This document shows positions 5,801-9,907 of a DNA stretch of 9,907 nt, piece after piece; position 1 is the first letter of the stretch, and each line of letters starts with the position of its first letter. This stretch comes from Pseudomonadota bacterium. Its GTDB lineage: Bacteria > Pseudomonadota > Alphaproteobacteria > Acetobacterales > Acetobacteraceae. The stretch spans positions 1 through 9,907 of the forward strand of contig JAJZFF010000433.1 in the NCBI GenBank assembly GCA_021805485.1, given 5' to 3'. The translations under genes were made by a program, and so were the position numbers. The notes below the pieces were generated by a model, which saw only the letters and a list, made by a program, of their open reading frames with translations, searched no databases and was not told the DNA's origin.

Positions 5801-6457
5801 ATGCTGGGTTTTGTGACTGGACTGACTGCGGAAGCCGCCCTGCTGCGTGGGGTAAGAGCCAGGGTGGTTGTCGGCGGCGGAACTCCTGACGGTGCCCTGC
5901 ATGCTGCCCGAACTCTGGCTCAGGACAAAGCGGTTTCGGCGCTGATCAGCTTTGGTCTTGCCGGAGGACTGGATCCGGGCCTTGCGGCGGGAACGCTTCT
6001 TGTGCCGCGAAAGGTCCTTGATTCACAAAAGGCTACGTATTCTTGCGAGCTCCGGCTGACGGAGATGTTCGGGGGGGCGACTGTGGATGCCCTGATCGGT
6101 GGCGGGAGCGTGGCCGTGACCCCTGAACACAAGCGGGTGCTGTTCGCGTCGACCGGAGCTGCCGCGATCGATCTCGAATCAGCGGCCGTTGCGCGTGTTG
6201 CCGCCGAGTACGGTCTGGATTTTGCCGTATTGCGCGCGATTGCCGATCCAGCGCGACGGCGTTTGCCGCCGGCTGCCCTCGTGGCGCTCGGCCCCGACGG
6301 CCGAATCTCCATCGAACAGGTCCTGAAAAGCGTTTTCCGCCGGCCCGCGCAGATCCCGGATCTGATCGCGCTTGGCCGTGAAGCCGCCGCCGCGCGCCGG
6401 ACTCTGCAGCGCGCGCTCGAGTTCTACAGGTCGAGGGTCAACACCACCGGGACGTGA
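5801..6457 (+). CDS. Nucleoside phosphorylase-superfamily protein, HpnG-like
   Basis: A 218-residue protein of the MTA/SAH nucleosidase fold. The pattern resembles hopanoid-associated HpnG, which removes adenine from adenosylhopane to give ribosylhopane: VTGLTAEAALL (5-15), ISFGLAGGLDPG (49-60), AIDLESAAVARVAAEYGL (122-139), VLRAIADPARRRLPPAAL (143-160) and a RPAQIPDLIALG segment (181-192). Catalytic positions of MTA/SAH nucleosidase appear kept: Glu11 at the N-terminal loop, Glu126 in DLES (ribose contact) and Asp149 (base protonation). The 126-149 distance equals that between E. coli residues 174 and 197. The usual Ser before the last Asp is Ala here. No other hopanoid gene is in the window, so the substrate is uncertain. 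The ATG is 16 bases after infC and has no good ribosome binding site, so coupling with infC is possible. The 3' end overlaps convergent xth by 34 bases. A run of seven G lies at 6071-6077. Confidence 0.72.
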   Translation: MLGFVTGLTAEAALLRGVRARVVVGGGTPDGALHAARTLAQDKAVSALISFGLAGGLDPGLAAGTLLVPRKVLDSQKATYSCELRLTEMFGGATVDALIGGGSVAVTPEHKRVLFASTGAAAIDLESAAVARVAAEYGLDFAVLRAIADPARRRLPPAALVALGPDGRISIEQVLKSVFRRPAQIPDLIALGREAAAARRTLQRALEFYRSRVNTTGT

Positions 6458-7227
6458 TCGGAACCGCGTTCCCAGTCCCGGGCGTCCTGAAGAATGGCAT
6501 GGCGCGCCAGATTGCCGATCAGGTCCGTCGAGACCCAGATGTGATCGAGTCGCCGGCCCCTGTTGGAGGCCCGCCAGTCCCTGTTCCGATAAGACCACCA
6601 GGTGAAAAGCTTCTGGTCATCGGGGACGAAATGCCGGATGGCGTCGATGAAACCTTCGGCCCGCCAGGCGTTCAGACCCTCGGTTTCCGGCGGCGTATGG
6701 CTAACGACGTTCAATAGCTGCTTGTGGCTCCAGACATCGTTTTCCAGCGGCGCGATATTCAGATCACCCACCAGCATGGTGCGATGCGGGCGGTTCATTG
6801 CGAAGTGGTCGCGGGCTTCCGCAATGAAATCGAGCTTGTGCCCATATTTCGGGTTCTCTGCCCGATCAGGGATATCGCCGCCGGCAGGGACGTAGAAATT
6901 GTGCAGCACAAGCGGATCGGTTCCGGTATCGATTCTCGCGGCAATGTGCCGGCAGTCCGATTTCATGCACCAGTCGGGCGTAGCCTCGACCGCTGTAAGC
7001 GGAAGGCGGGAGAGGATCGCAACGCCGTTATAACCTTTCATGCCGCGTTTGAGCACATGAGGCAGGCCGAGTGCCGCGCCGAGGTCTTCCGGGAAAAGGT
7101 CGTCGGGGACCTTGGTTTCCTGCAGGCAAACGATATCGGGCGCGGCCTGATCCATGAGACTATGCAGCAGATCCCGACGGAGTCGAACCGAATTTATGTT
7201 CCAGGTCGCGACGGTCAGAGCGGTCAT
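6424..7227 (-). CDS. xth: Exodeoxyribonuclease III (AP endonuclease)
   Basis: A magnesium-dependent nuclease that cuts DNA at abasic sites and removes blocked 3' ends in base-excision repair. The 267-residue protein is full length for the family: TWNINS (8-13), LQETK with metal ligand Glu37 (35-39), GYNGVAILS (65-73), FYVPAGG (111-117), GDLNIAP with Asp155 and Asn157 (154-160), RRLDHIW (225-231) and the closing GSDH with catalytic Asp257 and His258 (255-258). The start is the ATG at 7227, which overlaps the stop of the preceding FAH gene by four bases (ATGA, 7224-7227), so translation is coupled. The open frame extends upstream to 7533, but that part lies wholly in the FAH gene. It is the last gene of the minus-strand run and overlaps the convergent nucleosidase gene at its 3' end. 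Confidence 0.96.
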   Translation of the reverse strand: MTALTVATWNINSVRLRRDLLHSLMDQAAPDIVCLQETKVPDDLFPEDLGAALGLPHVLKRGMKGYNGVAILSRLPLTAVEATPDWCMKSDCRHIAARIDTGTDPLVLHNFYVPAGGDIPDRAENPKYGHKLDFIAEARDHFAMNRPHRTMLVGDLNIAPLENDVWSHKQLLNVVSHTPPETEGLNAWRAEGFIDAIRHFVPDDQKLFTWWSYRNRDWRASNRGRRLDHIWVSTDLIGNLARHAILQDARDWERGSDHVPVVLTLDL

Positions 7228-7907
7228 GCGAGGGTGAATTCCAGTTCGCCGACGCCATCGATGACGCCGTAAACGCGGTCGCCTGGTTGGATCTGGCCGA
7301 CGCCATCGGGCGTGCCGGTATAGATCAGATCGCCCGGCTTCAGTTCCACGAGGGACGAGAGGAACGAGATAATGTCGGCGACCGGCCAGATCATGTCGGA
7401 CAGATCGCCGTTCTGGCGCCGCTCGCCATTCACCGCGAGGGAGATGCGGCCAGTAGCAGGATGACCAATTCGTGCGGCCGGAACAATGAGGCTGATCGGC
7501 GCAGAGAGATCGAAACCCTTGCTCATGTCCCACGGACGGCGAAGCGACTTTGCTTCGTCCTGCAGATCCCGGCGGGTCAGATCCACGCCGGCCGCATAGC
7601 CATAGATATGGGCCAGCGCCGCGTCGGACGGGATATCCCGGCCGCCTGCGCCCAGCGCCACGACGAGTTCCATCTCGTGATGAAGGTTCTGCGTTGCCGA
7701 AGGGAAGGGGACGCTGTCGCCCAGCGCAATCGCATCGGCGGGTTTGGTGAAGAAGAACGGCGGCTCGCGATTCGGATCGCCCCCCATTTCCCGCGTGTGC
7801 GCCGCGTAATTGCGGCCGACACAGAAGATGCGTCGGACCGGGAAGAGCCCACCGCCCGCAACGGGAACAGCCGGTATTGCCGGCGGTGCGATCACGAATT
7901 CGGACAT
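7224..7907 (-). CDS. Fumarylacetoacetate hydrolase family enzyme (fumarylpyruvate hydrolase / acylpyruvase-like)
   Basis: A 227-residue enzyme of the FAH superfamily, which cleaves or decarboxylates 2-oxo acids such as fumarylpyruvate, acylpyruvates or oxaloacetate. The lid dyad is present (GRNYAAHTREMG, His37 and Glu40). The metal site is present in HHEMELVVALG (Glu78, Glu80) and YGYAAGVDLTRRDLQ (Asp109). The conserved tail YTGTPDGVGQIQPGD is at 196-210. REPPFFFTKPADAI (48-60) recalls proteins annotated as fumarylpyruvate hydrolase of the gentisate route, but no other gentisate gene is in the window, so I give no symbol. The ATG at 7907 has AGGA seven bases upstream. The gene starts 28 bases after the C26 hydrolase and overlaps xth by four bases, so it belongs to the MarR-lolA-C26-FAH-xth run. 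The natural substrate is not known. Confidence 0.88.
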   Translation of the reverse strand: MSEFVIAPPAIPAVPVAGGGLFPVRRIFCVGRNYAAHTREMGGDPNREPPFFFTKPADAIALGDSVPFPSATQNLHHEMELVVALGAGGRDIPSDAALAHIYGYAAGVDLTRRDLQDEAKSLRRPWDMSKGFDLSAPISLIVPAARIGHPATGRISLAVNGERRQNGDLSDMIWPVADIISFLSSLVELKPGDLIYTGTPDGVGQIQPGDRVYGVIDGVGELEFTLA

Positions 7908-7935
7908 ATTCTGTTCCTGCCTTTGTTGTGACTGA

Positions 7936-8691
7936 TCAGACCGCCTTGTTCACGGCGGCCCCGAAGCTCTCGAAAATGCGGCGAGATGCCGCATCATGTT
8001 CGAAATCATATTCCGGATGCCATTGCACACCGACCAGATAGCCCGGACCGGTCCCTGTCACCGCTTCAATGGTTCCATCCGTGGCGCGGGCCTCAACCAG
8101 CAGGCCGGGAGCAAGCCGGTCGATTCCCTGATTGTGAAGGGAATTGACGGAGAGAAGGTTGCTTTCCACGATCCGGGCGAGACGTCCGCCGGAGCGCAAC
8201 GTGACGTGATGGGCCTTTCCGGTTCGCACTGGGGCGTGTGGCTGCATCGGCGTCGAATGGTCGATGCGCCCCGGCAGATCCTGCAACCGCTGATGCAACG
8301 TGCCGCCGAGTGCGACATTCAGTTCCTGGAGGCCGCGGCAGATGGCCAGAACCGGCAGGCCCCGTGCGACCGCGCCACGGACAAGCGGCAACGTCACGCG
8401 GTCTCGTTCCGGATCCTCGGGCGCGTCGTCCGGCGGTTGCGGTGGGCCGCCGTAGAACACCGCCGCCACATTGCTGCGGCTACCGGTCAGGATCAGCCCG
8501 TCCAGCCGGTCAAGCAGGGTGTCGACATGCGAACGGTCGCCATTGGCCGGAATCAGAACAGGGACGCCACCGATGACCAGGTCGACGGCCCGGACATATG
8601 TGTCCGAGGCCGCATGATTGAGCATTCCGAAAACGCCGAAGAGCTTTCGGCAACAGGAAATGCCGATCAGTTTCGATGACCGCGATATCAT
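7936..8691 (-). CDS. Class I glutamine amidotransferase-like hydrolase (peptidase C26, PuuD-like)
   Basis: A stand-alone gamma-glutamyl hydrolase of the family that includes PuuD, which hydrolyses gamma-glutamyl-GABA in putrescine breakdown. From the ATG at 8691 it has 251 residues, near the PuuD length. It starts with the typical KLIGISCCRK (7-16), has LILTGSRSNV (66-75), the nucleophile elbow LAICRGLQELNVALGGTL with Cys118 (115-132), SVNSLHNQGIDRLAPGL (181-197), and the His-Glu pair in GVQWHPEYD (His225, Glu227). The frame is open to an ATG at 8781, only a few bases after the lolA stop; the extra 30 residues look unlike the family, so I prefer 8691, though its ribosome binding site (AGAAAG) is weak. 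No other polyamine gene is nearby, so the substrate is unknown. A 94-base gap separates it from lolA, in which I see no clear promoter. Confidence 0.87.
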   Translation of the reverse strand: MISRSSKLIGISCCRKLFGVFGMLNHAASDTYVRAVDLVIGGVPVLIPANGDRSHVDTLLDRLDGLILTGSRSNVAAVFYGGPPQPPDDAPEDPERDRVTLPLVRGAVARGLPVLAICRGLQELNVALGGTLHQRLQDLPGRIDHSTPMQPHAPVRTGKAHHVTLRSGGRLARIVESNLLSVNSLHNQGIDRLAPGLLVEARATDGTIEAVTGTGPGYLVGVQWHPEYDFEHDAASRRIFESFGAAVNKAV

Positions 8692-8785
8692 GCTCGACTT
8701 TCTCGCAAATCCGGAACGCCGTGTCAGCATCGCGCTGGGGACTGCCAGAGTTGCGGCCGTGGTTGCCGCCTGGGCTTCCACGGGT

Positions 8786-9406
8786 TCAGTTCGTGTTGTA
8801 GCCGGGAACGAATTCGAAGGTTTTGTCGGGGAACGGTGCGGCCGGCTTCAGGTCGTACAAGCTGACCTGGGTCACGCGGTCTTGAGCGTCGGTAAGCCGC
8901 CATTGCCGCAACTCGATCGGATTGGTCGAGAAGACGAGGGTGATGTGGCCCTGCGCTTCCCTGCCCGCCCGCGTCAGCGTGACCTGGATTTCCCCTGGTG
9001 GCGTCGAGACGCGCAGGAGCTTGACATCGCCGCCGAAGGTTATGTGCTTGGCGAGGAGGATGCCGAGAGGCGTGGACGACAGCGGAATGTTGGTTGTCTG
9101 GTCCAGCTGCGGATCGTGATACACAAGCAACCCGAAGCCCGCGACGAGCAGTTGAGGGTCCGGCTTGTCATATTCGAACCGCATTTTCCCAGGGCGCTGC
9201 ACGATGGCGGTGCCGGTTCGGACGGAACCATCGGGGCCAACCTGCATGAAGCGGGCGGTGACGGTCTTCAGGCTGTTCAGGTAATCGAGAACTTTACCCA
9301 GGACCTGCTGTGTGTGGCCGGACGAAAGGGGGGCCGACCACGCAGGGGAAAAGGATGCCGCAACGCAGGTTGCGGCAATGCCCAGCAAAGCTCTTCTGGC
9401 AATCAT
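8786..9406 (-). CDS. lolA: Outer-membrane lipoprotein carrier LolA
   Basis: A periplasmic shuttle that takes lipoproteins from the inner-membrane LolCDE complex to the outer membrane. From the ATG at 9406 the precursor has 206 residues with a signal peptide (MIARRALLGI, then a hydrophobic stretch to about 20, cleavage near 22-25). The mature part shows the LolA pattern: VLDYLNSLKTVTARFMQ (39-55), RPGKMRFEYDKPDPQLLVA (71-89), VYHDPQLDQ (95-103), PLSSTPLGILLAK (108-120), and a C-terminal NPIELRQWRLTDAQ. A GTG at 9424 directly after the MarR stop (TGA-GTG, no gap) is an alternative that would add six residues before the signal peptide. In many alphaproteobacteria lolA lies next to xth; here two enzyme genes sit between them. 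Confidence 0.92.
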   Translation of the reverse strand: MIARRALLGIAATCVAASFSPAWSAPLSSGHTQQVLGKVLDYLNSLKTVTARFMQVGPDGSVRTGTAIVQRPGKMRFEYDKPDPQLLVAGFGLLVYHDPQLDQTTNIPLSSTPLGILLAKHITFGGDVKLLRVSTPPGEIQVTLTRAGREAQGHITLVFSTNPIELRQWRLTDAQDRVTQVSLYDLKPAAPFPDKTFEFVPGYNTN

Positions 9407-9424
9407 TCCGTTCCCGTATTCCAC

Positions 9425-9814
9425 TCAGTTTGCCGCGACCGAACGGCGGCTCGTCTGCTCCGGACGGCTGCGTCCGTCACTTGTCACCTCGGTCATGACG
9501 CTACGGATTTCCCGCAGAAAAGCCGAACCTTTGGTCGTGCGCTGCACCAGAACGCTGCGGCGATCCGACGGATCGACCTTCCGGCGGGCGAGGTCGAGAT
9601 CGGACAGACGGTCGAGGGCCCGGGTGATGGCGGGCTTCGACACGTTGAGTTCGCTCGCAAGCCCGCGGACGGTGTGAGCGTCATCATTCAGATAACAAGT
9701 GAGGAATACGCCGAGCTGTCGTGCCGACAGGTCGACCCCCTCACGTCTCACCAGAGCAACGATCGTGTCTCGTAGAACCCCGACGAGCTCCTCAGAATTC
9801 ATTTGCTGGCCCAT
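9425..9814 (-). CDS. MarR-family transcriptional regulator
   Basis: A 129-residue winged-helix DNA-binding protein. MarR proteins bind palindromic operators as dimers, usually as repressors released by small ligands. The helix-turn-helix is TVRGLASELNVSKPAITRAL (48-67), followed by LSDLDLARRKVDPSDRRSVL (70-89), whose Asp-Arg-Arg wing is the family signature. The N-terminal dimer helix is short, so this is a compact member. The start is the ATG at 9814, with AGGAG about 10 bases upstream. ATGs at 9856 and 9850 are in frame but would add residues unlike the family; the ATG at 9802 lacks a binding site. Its stop abuts the lolA GTG and lies 18 bases before the lolA ATG, so it heads the run and may control it. 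Targets and ligand are unknown. Confidence 0.88.
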   Translation of the reverse strand: MGQQMNSEELVGVLRDTIVALVRREGVDLSARQLGVFLTCYLNDDAHTVRGLASELNVSKPAITRALDRLSDLDLARRKVDPSDRRSVLVQRTTKGSAFLREIRSVMTEVTSDGRSRPEQTSRRSVAAN

Positions 9815-9907
9815 GCAACTTTTTCTCCTCTCCGGTTGTCTGACGCTCATGATCACCAGAGGGAACTGGCGGTCTCAGGCCTCCCAAAAAGGGACGATCG
9901 AATTACG
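9815..9907 (-). promoter_or_regulatory. Upstream region of the MarR gene, no clear promoter
   Basis: This 93-base end piece should contain the control region of the MarR-led run. On the minus strand I see AGGAG before the ATG, a short inverted repeat CCAG-TTCCCT-CTGG (9868-9855) and TCCC-TTTTT-GGGA (9895-9883). One might be an operator or the end of an upstream gene, but they are too short to assign. No convincing -35/-10 pair was recognised. Confidence 0.2.

Noticed and set aside
7228..7533. Upstream extension of xth
   Set aside because: It lies entirely within the FAH-family gene in another frame; the ATG at 7227 gives the typical exonuclease III N-terminus and a four-base overlap.
7224..8691. 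C26 and FAH genes as a complete gentisate or putrescine pathway
   Set aside because: Only one family-level match to each pathway is present and no partner enzymes are in the window, so a pathway claim is not supported.
9332..9406. Twin-arginine (Tat) signal in LolA
   Set aside because: There is an Arg-Arg pair, but the residues around it do not follow the Tat motif; an ordinary Sec signal peptide is more likely.
8618..9775. 385-residue open frame on the plus strand across the C26, lolA and MarR genes
   Set aside because: It runs antisense through three recognisable genes and its translation resembles no family I know. Long antisense frames are expected in GC-rich DNA.
1..9907. CRISPR array, mobile element, toxin-antitoxin or defence system
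   Set aside because: No spaced direct repeats, transposase, integrase, terminal repeats or defence domains were seen; nearly all DNA is explained by conserved chromosomal genes.

Overview
The window is a gene-dense, GC-rich piece of chromosome that looks like core alphaproteobacterial DNA, most likely from the Acetobacteraceae or another rhodospirillalean group. Signs of this are an Hsp20 gene followed by a DUF1150 gene, a def-fmt-truA run, an infC with a non-AUG start, a hopanoid-type nucleosidase, and lolA and xth on the same strand close together. The species-level placement is inference. I see no insertion sequence, prophage, CRISPR array, tRNA, rRNA or recognisable defence system.

Layout. 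Positions 1-1982 (+): the 3' part of purF (purine synthesis, cut by the window edge), then msrA (repair of oxidised methionine). Positions 2027-2789 (-): hsp20 followed by a DUF1150 gene, transcribed from a well-formed heat-shock (sigma-32) promoter at 2845-2873. The hsp20 leader can fold like a ROSE RNA thermometer. Positions 2906-6457 (+): def, fmt and truA are overlapping or abutting genes; then a leader of about 100 bases and infC, whose only reasonable start is AUA; then a nucleoside-phosphorylase-superfamily gene resembling HpnG. Positions 9814-6424 (-): a compact run of MarR-type regulator, lolA, class I glutamine amidotransferase-like hydrolase (peptidase C26), fumarylacetoacetate-hydrolase-family enzyme and xth (exonuclease III). 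This run meets the plus-strand genes tail to tail, with a 34-bp overlap.

How the genes fit together. def, fmt and infC all serve translation initiation: Fmt formylates initiator Met-tRNA, Def removes the formyl group from new proteins, and IF3 checks the initiation complex. TruA modifies tRNA. MsrA and Hsp20 deal with damaged or unfolded protein, and exonuclease III repairs DNA. The minus-strand run joins envelope (LolA) and DNA-repair (Xth) housekeeping with two small-molecule enzymes of unknown substrate, behind a MarR regulator.

The most notable signals are regulatory: (1) the sigma-32 promoter, ROSE-like leader and TTG start of hsp20, which together mean the longer ATG reading frame is wrong; (2) the AUA start of infC; (3) a perfect 10-bp hairpin inside the 3' end of msrA; (4) the unusual gene make-up of the MarR-lolA-C26-FAH-xth run. 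I did not find a convincing undescribed multi-gene system.
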